A stretch of DNA of 64,000 nt from contig NC_135247.1 in the NCBI RefSeq assembly GCF_947623445.1, positions 5,520,501-5,584,500 on the forward strand, in the 5' to 3' direction. The position numbers and the translations under genes were made by a program. Positions 11,207 through 25,025 of the stretch are shown one piece after another (positions within the stretch are counted from its first letter, which is position 1; the number at the start of each line of letters is the position of its first letter). The notes below the pieces were generated by a model. It searched no databases and was not told where the DNA came from. It saw only the letters and a program-made list of their open reading frames with translations. The stretch comes from Clavelina lepadiformis. Lineage: Eukaryota; Chordata; Ascidiacea; Aplousobranchia; Clavelinidae.

Positions 11207-14200
11207 CACACTAGTTTCTGTGTAATGAAAAGGGATTATTATTAACCTTAAATGGACTTACTTTAAATTTCTTTCTTTGGTTTCATCATCGGCTATTCAT
11301 GGTCACATGCTCAGCAGAAAAAAATCCCGCTTATTGCGATGAAATCACCTGGACTTATAACCCAATTCCAAACTAATGGGCCAGTTGGTAGGTTTGTTCT
11401 TTTAAACATCTAAAGCTATTACTGAGCATACGACTTTCCCATAAACCAGCACGTAAAATTTCTCTGGTACAATAAAGAGTGCAAAGATTTGAGTAAGAAA
11501 AATACAAAAGTCGGTCAAGCACTATTATACATGAGCAAAAGAAAACATTTCTAAACTGGGGTCTGAAGTAGCACCGCAATTATGTCAAGGATTGACTCCA
11601 CTGCGAGGGTTAATTGTCATGGCTGCTGTTTATCCAAAAAAAGAAATCAAGAGCGATGGATTGGCGCAATATTCATGATGATCCGCAAATTCCAAGCATG
11701 TTTACATATAAGCAAAGCTAAAATGCCAAGAAACTCGTCTGGGTCATCGTGTACTTTTAAGACGGTCTGTCATGTAATTTTGTCACAGCTATACGGTCCA
11801 ATACACGATTCCAGACTCTTGGCTTGGATTGGCTGAAATGTTAGCAGTAACGTTCCAAATTTAGAAAATTAGAACGTCCAATGCCGTCATGGTTAGTCTG
11901 CTTTTCCTAAACTTAGGATTTTTTCTCAATCTCAGCTAATGACGTCATATGGAGAAATAAATGACGCCGCATTGACGCAATTAATTAACTGAATCGACAC
12001 TAGATAAACATTCTAAAATTAGTCTAAGTTTACTTGAAGACTTTGAAAAGCGATTAAATGGGCAACGTAATTTTTCTAGTTTTCTTTTCAAAGAAATGGA
12101 AAATTACAAAAATAGCAATGAAACTTTTAGGAAATCGGGGTCTATTCCTCAGCGAAATCACCTAACTTGTGACCGTTGATTAACGCGACTAGCTACGACT
12201 TACTTATTACAACTTAAGTCATACGATTTTTACCGCTGACCGCGACAGCCAAAAGAATTCATTTTGACAGAAACAAAACCACACGAAAAATGTTGAATAA
12301 TTAAAGCCACTTTTACGACTAAAATATTTACAGTAGGCAATATGCGGGCTGTGCTAGCATTTTAACGCAGTTTACACAAATATACAGGAGCGTTCTGGCG
12401 TCACATCCAAATTTTGCAAGCCGGAAGGAAACGGCATACGAGATGCCACGTTACACCACATCATTTTCAACCTTTTTATTTCTCTTGAAAATTTGGAACA
12501 ACGCATCGAGCCAGCGTAGCAACACAGCTCATCGGAAACATCCTGGCTGCCTACGTAAGTCATGACAGTTCCGACGTAGCGCTCACGAATTAGTTTAATC
12601 AAACAAAAATTTAAGCCATATCAAACGAAACGAAAAAACGACCAGTCTGCTATGATAACAATAAGCCGTGTAACAACACCAATCATCCAGTCATAGACGT
12701 TTTGTCATGGCCATTTTGATGTTGCGATTAGTTGCAAACTTTGAACGTAACGATTCGGTCGCAATGATCGTCCAGCTTTATAGCTACAAGATGCATACTA
12801 ACAGGAATATAAATAATAAACAAATAATACCACTTTAAAGCCTTTCTTGCTATTAAAATGATTATAAACTTATTACAAACATCAATGACCGACTTTCCGT
12901 TTTCTGCTTTGCTGGTACATCGTGGTCATTTGCTGGAACATTTTTAATACCACTACTATATCTCAGGTAACGGTATTACTACGTCATACCAATGCAAAAA
13001 CTTATAAAAACAAGAAAACTTTGCAAAAACCAGGAAAATGTGCCGGAATATTTTACATTAATGCTGGTATACGATAACAGGCATGTCATTCTGTCTGTAT
13101 TTCTTGCATCTGAGCGTGCCACCAAATTAACTCAGCTTTTTCCTTCGGATTTGATTATTAAAGCTGCCTTGCAAATTCGTTTTTTAATAAACATGCTTAC
13201 ATTAATGGCGCTTATCACGAATCCTACATTTACCATGAGTGAATTACAAGAATCCTAAAATGACATTCTGCTGGCGAATTGGGCCGTCTATGCCTTGCCC
13301 TCACGCAGGGGCACGATTCCAACGTTCGCACGAATGTCTGCTGTTTCCCGCAATTCATAGCACGCGTTTTCCAGAAAATATGTAAAGCTAAAAGCGTGCC
13401 ATGCCACAGTGTCCTTTTCTCGAAAAAGAATGTATCCTGATGGTTACCTCTTACACGTCGGTTGCACACCAAATGCCATCACGAAAAAGCGCGACACGCT
13501 TTGTGCAATCCAATCCAAGCAAACACACCTATGCTTAAACCAACACTTGGCTAAAATTAAAATTCAAGATTGCGCTAGCGCACAGATTTGCATGAGCACT
13601 AAAAAATACGTTTTGCTTGTACGTGGCGTAGGTTCCCGCCACCGGTCTCAACATGCTGGGAAAGTTATGCATAGACAACAGATGATCATGTTAGAGCAGC
13701 TAGCAAGGAAATGTGGGTAGAACAGAAGACACATGATTGATAGTAAATGACGTGTCGCTCGAAAGCAGGAAATTTGCCGGGATAAGGAATCTCACGCATC
13801 GTTTTATGCTGCGCTCACTCAAACAGTTTATACCTCGAAGTATACAAGCAGGGAAAGTTGTATGTGTGCTCTGGCCCACGCAAAATTTTCATCCCCGACC
13901 CTTCTCGAAAAGCTATGCTATAAAAAGACTACAAACCAAATTGGTGTTTATATGAGATGTGTGTACAGCAAAATGAATCTGGAGAGGAATGCCGTCGTTA
14001 AAATGCGCAAAAAATTTTCTGTGCGCTCTATGGCTAATGATAAGATCTTATCACGTGGGTAAAAGCTGCAGGGCCGAAACATTTTTACATAAACCTGGAT
14101 CTGCAAGACAACCGTTTAATTCACTAGAAAAAAAGCGTCAAATCTTTGTCAAAGCTGGGGAGCAGACGTCTTCATCTCTCTTTATCCATCAAAGCGAGTT

Positions 14201-17200
14201 TAAAAGACGACGTCTTAATCACTTTACCACCACGATTTGCAGCTTTGGACCATGGTCGTAAACGATGGAAACGTTGAAAGACTTCCAATGCTTCGAGCGA
14301 TCGGTAAGAAAATACAAATAAATAAAAGTGAACTGCGGCAGCGTGGAACAATAATGGGCGTCATTATGGTTGCTTTGCGCTGGCATGGCCCGAGGGCAGG
14401 CGGACCGATGAGAGCTCCGAATTGCGATCTGACACCGAAGGAATGAAAAGGAGGCGTAAAGAGAAGAAATAAAAGGAAGCGCGCTCCAAAGAGTTTGATA
14501 GGATCGTCCCTGCCATGTATAGGTATGCTTGGCAGACAACCACAAACATAGAGACAGCTCAATCCCACGAGTTAGCCAACTCGTATGGATCACTCTGGGC
14601 CCGGTTTCCTTTATCAACAGATAATTGGGGTCAGAAAGTGCCTTCGCAATTCTAGCAAAACTGGAACGACTGAGACTAAACCATATACGTCACATCCTGT
14701 GTGACAAAGCCTTATCTAAAATCAAAACTGAACAACGGTAACTTAAAAAAAGGAATTACGCCACCTTGTATGTGCCCTTCTCCGCTGATTTAAACTTTTA
14801 CATAGCACGACTTCGACTTTTACATAGCACTCCAAGGTGGTCTACAGCATCATTACACGATATTTTACGTCAGATTTTTGATTACCTATTTTCCAACAAA
14901 TCTTTTCTGTGTGAACAATTTACTGAACTGGTTTGGTTGGTTTTCTGGAATGTTGAACTAAAAGTCAGCCATTTTTTCCAAGTCATGTTTCGTCCAGACC
15001 TAATTAAAACTATTTCTTCAAAGCTGATTAAAGCCGGCAAAAATCTTTTTAATTACGACCAATAGCACTGGTTCACGCATGCTCATTGTAATTTCAAATT
15101 AACAGCTTAATCTAAAACTTGGAACGGAATTTTAACCGAAAACTAACCGGCTTCCTGCGTGGACTCTGACAAAATTTGCGACCTCTGATTCAATGCATAC
15201 AAAATCAGCGTGCGGCTTAAAACTCGGTTGCGGAAGCAAACCAAACCATACGGACGGAAACTGTGGCTCGGCATGATGCTAACTGAAACGTGGATGGAAA
15301 TCGAACATTTCCCACTGCTTTTTAACAAACGTGAACACCATTAAAAATATACGAAAATACTCAAATAAATCAATAAAACTCAATACAGTACTCTTAACAC
15401 TGTTTAAAAACGTTAAATTATATTGGTTTGAAACATCACGATTTTTTCACGTCGTTCGCTGTAACGACTATGACAGATTAAGCTCCGCGCCCTTCTGGAA
15501 ACCTTCCTCCTGTCGCTACCTGTTACCGAATGCGATTAGAAGTGGGCGTCTAGTAGGAAATTACTGGAATGTGACAGCAGAGATAAAACGTTTATCTTCT
15601 TTTTTTTCGGCGCCAAATCACCCTCTATCCGTGCGCTGTCCTTTTTCGCAGCGAGTTCTTGTTAATGCATTGGAATAAGTTGGAGAGAAGAGCGGCTGAC
15701 ATCTCTACCTATACCGGCAGTCGCATTCTACTTGCAACTCTGTTACTAAGAATGCCGCTTTCACTATAATTTGCCCTTCTTTTGAATACCGATGTATGGC
15801 TCCAAGATTTTTACTTTTCCTTGTTCCAAATGCGACTGATAGCGATAATGAGCAGTAAATCCCGTTCTATGGCGCTGTCTCTATAAAAAAAAAAACTCAT
15901 TACACAAGACAGAAGCGATTTCGAGGAAAATGTTTTATCTGATCTAATTTAGTCACAACCGGCTAGTCACAAGGGAAACGCCGATGCGCCGGCTGGAGTA
16001 GCATTCTGAGATGTCTTGCTATTCCCGATAAAAGTCTCGATTTCGTTTTTTTCTTTCTAAAACATTTTGCCCGAGGTTACATCTGACCTGAACTCAATCG
16101 TGCCGATCACACACAACGGGCTATAACCAGAAGCCGACGGGAAAAGCGCATTTTCCGACGGAATAAGTACGGGTCAAGTCAACGATCACGTAAATCATCG
16201 GGAACGACGAGCGATAGACAATCCCACAACAAGACAACCATACCGCCGCATTCAATTATGCGACGTGCGCCCTGGGCGACATATAGTCCTATGACGTATT
16301 AAAACCGTGAGAAGTAACCCTTGTTACGGCAACAGGCAAAACGAGATAAATGCTTACGTAAAATGGGATGTTTTCCGAAACGTTCCGTCGCAGAAAGTTT
16401 AGCTCTATCATGTCTTCGTTAATACTGACGCATTATATTGATAACGGTATGTTATGGGACATGTCCTTCGTGCCGTGATTGTCATGAATACCTTGAAAAA
16501 ACTCCAAACTTGATAATCACAAGTTGTGCGTCATGCCACATATTTGGTAGTGAAAAGTAAATAGAAAAAATTCCAAAAACTGATTGAGCAATAATTTAAT
16601 TACGTGAGAGAAAAAGGTTTTTTTGTTAAAAACTCCATCGGTATTTTTATAATCGCGTAATCTCCGCGTATACTTGTGCTTTCTATATAGGAAGTCGGGC
16701 TGCTTTCGTTTATAGATGCGGTTAACTGATTGCAGGTCTTAAAATAAAGAAGTTATAACATAAGCTACGCAAACAACTGTAGGTATTAAATTTGGAAAAA
16801 TTATCGTAACTTTCTCCTATTATTTTTGTCTGACGCAAATTTTCTCCTGCCCTGTTTACTTGCAGGAAAATAAACCGCAATGAAAAATAACTTTGACATT
16901 GCAAGATCATCACATTTATGTACTGGCCTGTTTTCTCGACAACGGTTAGACGCTTTTGTGCTGCGATCTTTAAAGCACAACAAAAAGCGCTATTTTTCTC
17001 GCGGTCGTGTTAACGCAGCATACAAGTAATTAACCAACCGTTCCTCGTTTGAACCGCTTGCTGCATGACGTATCGGGAAACGACGGAACGCAAAAGCAGT
17101 TTGCAAAGGAAAATATTACATACTGCCACAGAATTTAACATGTTCTTAGATTTATCATCCGTGCGCTAAAGTCCTGATACCTTATCGGCATTTTGGGGTC

Positions 17201-20200
17201 AACGTACTGTCGTGAGTGTGATGTAAGACGAAAATATATTTACCGTTTCATAACAGCGAATTCCAGTGCAACCAAAGTCAAGGTGAATCGAAAACAGTTT
17301 GTTACGAAACAGGACCGTTTCTTCACAAACAAGATCGTTCTTCCAAACAAGTCATAAAGCAAGCATACGGCAAGCACGTATAAACTATTTCAGGGTGTCA
17401 GTTGGCTTTGTCAACATTTACTTGTTATAAGGAAAATATGCATTACAAAACAACTGATGACGAAAGCGCGATTTCCCCACAAACGTTTTACGTTGTTTTC
17501 TATAACACAAGACCACAGTCTAACGAAGCACAAACTAGTAAAATCAGAACTAACCACAGGTTTCAGTTTCCACGGCTTTTAGCAAATTATTGAGTCCAAC
17601 AATACGTCATTATTGGATCAGTAACAGACAAACAATTGCGAAATCACCAGAATCTTTGGAATAATTGGATAATATTTAACAGTCGTTAAACTTTAATCGT
17701 CTGGGTGAAACATGTTTTAAAGATTATATATACTGCAGCTCGAAGCAAGAAACATTATTTCAAACAAATCAGTGAAACGTCAGTTTCACTTACGGACACC
17801 GACAAAGAGACAATTACTTTCAAATTAAAGCTTCTTAAATCGAATTGTCTCCACCCTACTATTTAGAACCAGTGCTTTACGGACGATGCCAGCCGTTGGT
17901 TACAATTTCAATTGTAGGTCGGGATGAACAGGCACCTTATTTGTTTGATGAACATTGCCCTTAGCAGCGCTCCAGAGCCTGTTAATTACATTGTTTGCGC
18001 AAACGGAGATTACGCCATTCCCCTGTCCTTATAGAAGTTTATCCAATAGCGATTAGCAAAACAAAAACTGCATACCTGTCAGTGCTTATGAAAGGCAAAC
18101 ATAAGCTGCACACTCCATACAGTCTTATCAGGTAGGACTCTGTACCTGGTGGTCGTTTGCATGGTACAGGGCGATAATTGCGTGCGAAATGAAGGCCAAT
18201 TATCGAACGACAAACAAACCGTCACTGCAATTTCGTTTGGAATCGGCTGACATCACTTGACCTTACGATAATTGGTATACAATCAGGCGCTACAAGCAAG
18301 CAGGCTGAAATTAGCCTTATCGAATCCAATGTCTGATTGGAGGCCATTATGTAAACGTTGCAAACGTCCCTGAAAATTTTCCAATACGGGTAACCTCAAA
18401 CGCTCGAAGCACCAAACACTACTAGGCTAAGGTCACACCTCCGCAGAGGCCGCGTCATAAGCAGCTATAAGTTAGGCTGCATATATAAGCCTTTATAAGT
18501 TAAGTACCTGAAAAAGAGGAGACGTCCATACATGGAAGGGAGATTTTCTTTAACGTTGTGACCGCCACTTTGTTCCAAAACGGATGGCGCTGTTTGCAGT
18601 AACCAAATCTCATGTTGGTCACTATTTCTTGACAACACACCAGATCTTTTTAAAATGGTGATCGGTCAATTTAAAACCTAAATAAAATCTAAAACAGACC
18701 ATTTTTTCAGTGGGGCTTTTCAAATTAAGTTGCTACTTTGACTAAACATCTGCTGAGTAATCTCATTTTCTGTGGCCTTTTTTCTGTAATTATTACATAA
18801 CAAACCTCCATCGCTGGACTATAATTGCAAACTAACGTCGTGTGTTATTTTAAAATTGAAAAAAACTGGTTTGGTTGGCTTTCGGATCGCAACTGAGAAA
18901 ATAAGATCCGTTGTGTTGATGTGTTCCACTAAACCAGGCCGCGATACTTCGGGGATTCCAATAGAGCAAATAAACGGGAGGTGATTCACAATGCTATGAG
19001 AAAAACGTTTCGTTCCCAACGATATGCATCGTACAGCGCATTGTGTTGGGAAATGTCACACGTCTAAGCGGATATGGCATATATGCGGAAAATGGCCGTA
19101 ATACAAGCGTGTAGAACTGTAGATAGACAATAGATTAGTTCCTCACTGGGCCTATTATGTCTGATATAAAAAGCGAACGGTTCTGTATACCTTTATTTAT
19201 AATATACATTATCTAACATTTAATGAACTAGCGCCAATGTTATTTCAACAATACTGTTATAGCCTATAATCGCCAATGGGAAAAACTGTGTCGTGTTTTT
19301 AATATCGTAATATTTGATGTAATCTTTTTAATGTGGTTTTGCATAAACACACTGCGACTTGCAGAATAATGATTTTAAGCACAAGTTTTCTGCAGTAAGT
19401 CGGACTTAAAACTAATAAATATAGACTAGAAGTCGAAAGGTCACAAGTGCTTTAAGTCAGCGCCTAAAGCCACGGTCTTCTTAGGCGGACCGTGTTAAAT
19501 TGGTGGAAAGTATGCAAACAGAAAAATTGACGGTTGGCTCTTATCCATAACAAAAGGTAAGGAACGCGTTGGATTCGCTCGACCAGCCATGAGGCCTTGG
19601 GAAGACGGGCCTGGTCGCTTTGGTTGAGAGATGAATAGCTTCGATTACCCGGCTCCAGCGCGTTCCAAGCAAAGCCCTAAACCGAGCACTGAGCCAATTT
19701 CAGTCATTCGTGAAATATGCGGCTGCTCTATAAGCACTTGGATCGGGGTTTGAAGTTTGCACGCGAGCGTCGTATCCCTCGTTTCATTCCTGCCGCATAC
19801 CGACGTGGAGTAAGGTAACCATAACCGAAACGACCTCTCTGCTGCAAATAGTCGAAGAACTTTGCTGGATGCCGTGACAGCGAAGCGATGCGTAGAATTA
19901 CTGGAGTGCCGAGCCTTCTTGGGTGGCTGCACTTTGGTTTGGAAAACTCAGCAAACCTTAAACATTATCTGCTCAATTCTGCACGTATATGCTGAATCAA
20001 GCCTTGAGTTTGAAACTTAAGCTTGTTTTGCATTTTAGCGTGGCATAGATTCAATGTATGGAAATGTAAATGTTTTTGAAAGTGACACAAAACTTACAGC
20101 TTCCGGGAAATAATAATAGGCCAACTAAGGTTATAAAATCACCGTTGACAAAACCGACAAAAACCGTAATGACGCTCGTGGATATGTTTATCTACACGTA

Positions 20201-22379
20201 TGCACATCCATATTCGCTCTTGGTTTAAATGGATGACAAAAACAAATACGACTGTATTTCTGGAGTTGTTGTCATTTCTGTATAAAATTTTTGCACCAGA
20301 AGACCCACACTAAAACTAGCGTCGTAAAGATCCGATGAAATGTTTGTGGTGATGCATGGACTGTTTAAGATTACGTGAGTTACAGAACCAATCCAAAATC
20401 TTTCTCGCTCAACCAAACGAAAACGTGAGTTTGAAAAACTTCTTTTTCCCGATCCTGGCATAGACTCGTCCTGCTGACCTTACAAACTGGACCACGAGCT
20501 GTATTTCTTCTGTGAAAATTTTGATTCGTGACGAAGAGGATAAAATGAAATAGAGAAACAAAATCAACTGAACGATTCCCACACTGCCTGTCACGAGTCG
20601 TGTGATATAGGATAACACTTCGTGTCTTTGTCTGTTAAAGCTTTCTTTCCTTTTTTATTTGTTTATTAACATGGATACGTGTGTAAGACGGGCGATATGA
20701 ATAGTAACAGTGGCTTGATTAGTATTTATATAACACACGAGGCGTGTACTTAGTACGTGCCGGCGCATCCAGCAAAAAATGTGGCGTGTAGCGATGCAAG
20801 GAATACGCGCCTTTGTTCGTGTCGCTAAGACGTGACGAAAATTGCAGTTTATTAAGTGCCATGGAAAGGATGCTATTTTTCTCTTGTTCCACTCCCATGG
20901 ATTAAGATCTCAGGGCGTGCCAAGGTTTTTAGTACGCAAATCATGAATCCACCATCATTTGTTAACCAAATGTTAACTAATAGTGTTCTAAAACACGCAA
21001 ATTCGTCACTATAAATCTTCTAAGCCGGCGGCGACAGTTGTATGCCCAACTGCACAACCTTTTCAAGGTATTTTCCTTAAGCGGTCACGTAAGACTCCTG
21101 AACGTGGGCTTAAACGTTATGGATGGGTGATCTTTGAACACAACGAAAATTAACCCTGAGGCATGAATGCAAAGTAAATGTGGCGTTCGTTACCAGATTT
21201 TGACTTTCTAAAAAACGAAAAAAATAAAGGGATAGAAGTTAGTACGAGTTCGCTGGTGAGACAACATTCCATTAAAAAACGAGTAATTTTGGCGAGTGGC
21301 GCATTATCGTTACAGCCAGAGGGCAAAACACCGGAACATATGGAGGCCACGCATCTATACCCTTGTAACGAGGACTTGTAAAGAATGCAGGATGCCATAA
21401 AGTTTATAATAATACGGCCCAAAGGGCAAGCTATAATAGCTATGTACAGCTTTGCGCAATGAGCCTATACGGATATCATTTCACCTTTAACGTATTTAGA
21501 GGTTTGCCCGTTTTATTACGCCTGGGTAATTAGTTAATAAATTCCCATAAGAAAGTTAGTTTTCCTTTAAATTACTGCGATGTATAATCTACCTTTCGTT
21601 ACAGATCATACGAATTCAATTGTAACAAAACTAACTGCAAGAAAAGTTTTACATTAGCTATAGAATTGAAAATTTTTCAAATTAAATTAAAAATATCATT
21701 AAAACAGCTGTTACGTCAAACCAAAGACAGGTTTGGATTTTCTTTTTAAATTTACAAACCTGCAGGTTTAACCTGATTTATATAATCGAAATCTCAGATT
21801 AAAATTCCTCGAGGCCAATAAAATCACGTTTGTCTCTTACACGTATGTTCTTTGCATGATTTAAATTTAGCCCTCGCTCACGAGCTAGTGGCCGGCGATT
21901 GTGTTTATCAGGAACTGTACTGAAAGGATTTGGCATATATAGCAACTAGATTAGAGGGCCTGCCAACCTTCAGACGACAAATCTTCTCTGCTAAAAATTT
22001 CTTGTATATTTCCTGAATTGCATTACAGTAATGTTGTTTACTTACATTGTTCCAACTGTTTAAAACTAGTCCTATAGTCCAAGTCCGTTGTATCTTCTGC
22101 CGTTGTGCTGCAAAGGCACTTTGTCACATTCCATTGACTGAACCAGTGTTTCCTAACCGGGGTCCGCGACAGGCAGAGTTTCTTGTAAGCTACCAACTGT
22201 GTAATTGTCATTAACCTCTCAGTAAAATATTGTCAGTCACACGATTCATTGAAATACAGTAAGTTCAGCGTAGTTAAGTTGGAGTGCATCAGAAAAATTG
22301 CAACATCGAATGATACGTAACTCATGAGCAGAGGGCAGTCGGTACTTTAAAACTATTGTCGGTTACGTTACCAGTAATT
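11207..22379. other. Gene-poor region upstream of the Ikaros gene
   Basis: Over 11 kb I find no exon set with family motifs on either strand. Open frames at 12372-12602, 13409-13720, 14219-14617, 19645-19932 and 20225-20618 are short, overlap one another and lack recognisable domains. The stretch may contain untranslated leader exons and distal control elements of the Ikaros gene, which is transcribed away from it. At about 22145 a GGGGTCCGCG word resembles a hAT end, but no partner end was found. Confidence 0.4.
11940..11947. promoter_or_regulatory. CRE-type palindrome upstream of the Ikaros gene
   Basis: A perfect TGACGTCA palindrome, the consensus for CREB/ATF factors, lies about 730 bp upstream of the Ikaros start codon. 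Two TGACGC words lie within 40 bp downstream. The site is seen directly; its function is inferred and such 8-mers also occur by chance. Confidence 0.25.
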
Positions 22380-22846
22380 GGCAAAACATGGACGGTACCG
22401 GTACTTTTTGAATAACTGATCTTGCTGCAACGTAGGCTCTTTTTTACCCCCACTATGGCCCATGAGGTGGTGGAGTGAGGTCAAAACATATGTGACCTCA
22501 CTCATTGCGACTTTATGAGGCATTTATATATTATTATAGAACAGCGAACATTACCTGTAATTAAAATGAAATTCTGAAAAACAGATTCCTCAAAACCTTG
22601 AAATAATCACCTCAAAAGTATCAAGTAGCCGATATCGGAGTCCGGGACTGACTAAAACGTCTTCAATAATGTAATTCGGTAAAGGGTTTCTGGAGTTTTT
22701 TCCAAAAGTTCAGTGCAAGTATGCAAGTATTTTTTTATGCCAAATTGTTGCAAGTTTTTTCCAGAAGTATGAGGATTAGTACCGGTGTTTCCACAGGTAT
22801 CGGTATTGGTTCTGAAAAAGTACCGCGGTACTGCCTACTTTTGCCC
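22380..22846. repeat. Candidate MITE with GTACCG inverted ends
   Basis: A block starting GGCAAAACATGG and running into GGTACCGGTACTTTTT (22380-22409) recurs inverted at 22815-22846. Read inward, the right copy begins GGGCAAAAGTAGG and continues into GTACCGCGGTACTTTTT. The arms are about 31 bp with several mismatches. No clear target duplication is visible and there is no coding capacity, so the element class is unknown. Confidence 0.45.
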
Positions 22847-24687
22847 ATAAACTTGTGGTAAACTTGGCTACTGTACCGTAAATCACGCAGCCTGGACCAA
22901 ACTTTCTAAATCCGTCTTAAAACTGTAATTATAAACATGCACTACCACACAAGCTGATTAAGTGTCACGTATAAAAAGTCCGTTCGTCAATACAAGGTCA
23001 AGGATTAAAACGGCACGTATATGTGGCCATAATTTCTGTAGCAAATCGGTACCAATATGGCAGGACCTTAATTGCTTGCTTGGTGATAGGCTTACAAATA
23101 TTGCAGTTGGTAGCTTATTTGACCTAGTTAACTTAAAACTACGTTATAATTTGGTAAAAGAATGTCTCGCCATGTTAAAAATGTTTCAACTGGTCACGAT
23201 TGATAAAACGCCCTTGGTTAATTGGAAAAAGTTCAGCAACATTCAAGCCACTTTTCCACTGGTTTTTCTTCACTTTTTCAGCCGTTGGCCATTACACGTT
23301 GTTTCTTCTTTTCTTGTATAGGTGATCATGCACTGTCTTGCGCGCAACTTTGAATTGGACTTTGTGGTTGGTAATTGCCACCTAACGCCAGCCAAAGCCT
23401 ATGCTAATGCGGTACTCTTTCGCATCTTATCGTACCGAACATGACGCAGCATTGTAGCGATCAGCAAACAGTAATTATTGGCTTGAGTCAAGCTCATTTG
23501 ATTCCTGTCTTAGATAAACGATATTCATGCTTTTACTCAAAGTCTCTGCATTTCAATGATCTTCGCTTTTGCAGCCAGTGTTAACGCGGCGTGTAGCCTA
23601 TTTATTCCTAGTATGGCAACATCATAATAGAAGTTGGTTTAAACATAGTGTATGTTTAATTTTTTCATTTATGACTTGAATTGGCACAAAAAAGTTTGCA
23701 TATAAGTTAGTTGGAAGTGGAAACAATTTGCCGCGTTAGGAATGCTTCAATTAAAAAAATTGACCCAACTTACGTTGAGTAGTCATAAAACGTTTAACAA
23801 TATTTGAAGTGTTTTTGTAATCGGGTGGTCAAGTTGCAAATGTTACTAAGAGGTCCGGTTTTTCGCTACCGGCGCTGCTTCTTTTGGATCAATCGAAGGG
23901 CATCGCTTTTTGACGGATATTGAGGCATACATTCTGTAAAATTTGGCATCTGTAGAGTTTTTGTTAAAAGCCTTTCCGATTTCTGAAGAGCACACGGACG
24001 GAGTAAATCGAAGAGATATCATACAACCCAATAGGCCTAGCATTACTTGAATTATTCTCTGGTTTTTGAGAACTTTTAGTGGTAAAATGTTAAGGCTTGC
24101 TATTGTTACTGTTGATCGTAGAAAGCTATGGAAATGTTAAAAAATAATTAGCCCAAGTGTAGTCTACTTTTGTAACGATACTCGTTTTTTAATCAAGAAC
24201 AAAATAATATAATCATGTGATCATGTCATCAGTGCGGTGAATCAGCAGGACCGGATTAACGAACTGCCGAGTCCGTGGCAATTTTTTCGCGAGACCTCAA
24301 AATTGTTAATATTAAACCCTCGTCTGACTATTGTCTTCTTGTAAACGTGTGTTTGCAAAATTTTTCCAAAAATTGCCCAATTTTTAAAAAAGCTTATAAA
24401 GAAACCAACATTGTAAAATGAATTCTTTCAGCTGCTAATAACTTGCACGAGATCTGTGGTAACTTTTACAACGTTAATCGGTCCCTGGTGGAAATGGGTT
24501 TAAAATAAACTCCATCAAAGCAGCAAATTTCTCGCATTTTTTCATGCTTAACCAAATGCCTTACAAATGCTAAAGAGTAGGCGTAGTTGTATCCAGTATT
24601 GACAGTAAATCGAGTAATATTTTGTAACAGATGTGTAGCCTTCTCGTACAATAAGAGCTGTTGAACTTTAACGACGGAACCTGTATC

Positions 24688-25025
24688 CTATAGGCCAGGG
24701 GCGGGCAACTTCTTCGGTCGGCGGGCCTGATATGAGAAAATGAAGTACTTGGCGGGCCGGATTCCTGAATAGATTGGAACGCAGCTTTGTCTTATTAATG
24801 TTCATGGTCGAAAATGTTTGCTCATAAATGTATGTAGACCCGAACAGAACAAGTAGATTTATGGCCATCTTTCTCAGGTTGGCAAACTTGGACTTATTCA
24901 GTGACGCAATACAGGGATTGCGGCAGAATGTGGCCGCAGGCCACATATCATGTAAGACCGGAAACAGTCTGCGGGCCGCTCAAAATCCCGTCGCGGGCCG
25001 TATGTTGCTCACCCCTGCTATAGGC
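24688..25025. mobile_element. Short hAT (Buster-like) element with 8-bp TSD
   Basis: The element proper is 24696-25017 (322 bp). Its ends are CAGGGGCGGGCAAC on the left and, read inward, CAGGGGTGAGCAAC on the right, matching at 12 of 14 positions. It is flanked by a perfect 8-bp duplication CTATAGGC (24688-24695 and 25018-25025), which fits the nnnTAnnn pattern of the Buster subfamily. The interior keeps the C-terminal end of a hAT transposase on the minus strand. It is therefore a deletion derivative rather than an autonomous copy. Confidence 0.88.
24696..24946 (-). pseudogene. hAT transposase C-terminal remnant
   Basis: The minus-strand frame contains FGSTYIYEQTFSTMNINKTK, which matches the conserved C-terminal dimerisation segment of hAT transposases of the Buster/ZBED5 type. 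Only the last part of the protein is present; the catalytic core and zinc finger are missing. It lies inside the 322-bp element and reads out through its left terminal repeat. It cannot encode a functional transposase. Confidence 0.8.

Noticed and set aside
14252..14309. ACCATGG start followed by a short frame and a GTAAGA donor-like site
   Set aside because: It looks like a possible first exon, but no matching downstream exon was found and the peptide is not recognised.
14219..14617. Open frame of 132 codons on the minus strand
   Set aside because: Other frames are open across the same stretch, there is no domain motif and composition is unremarkable.
19645..19932. 95-codon minus-strand frame in a locally GC-richer stretch
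   Set aside because: No family motif, no plausible splice partners.
22145..22190. GGGGTCCGCG word resembling a hAT end
   Set aside because: No opposite end or target duplication could be found.
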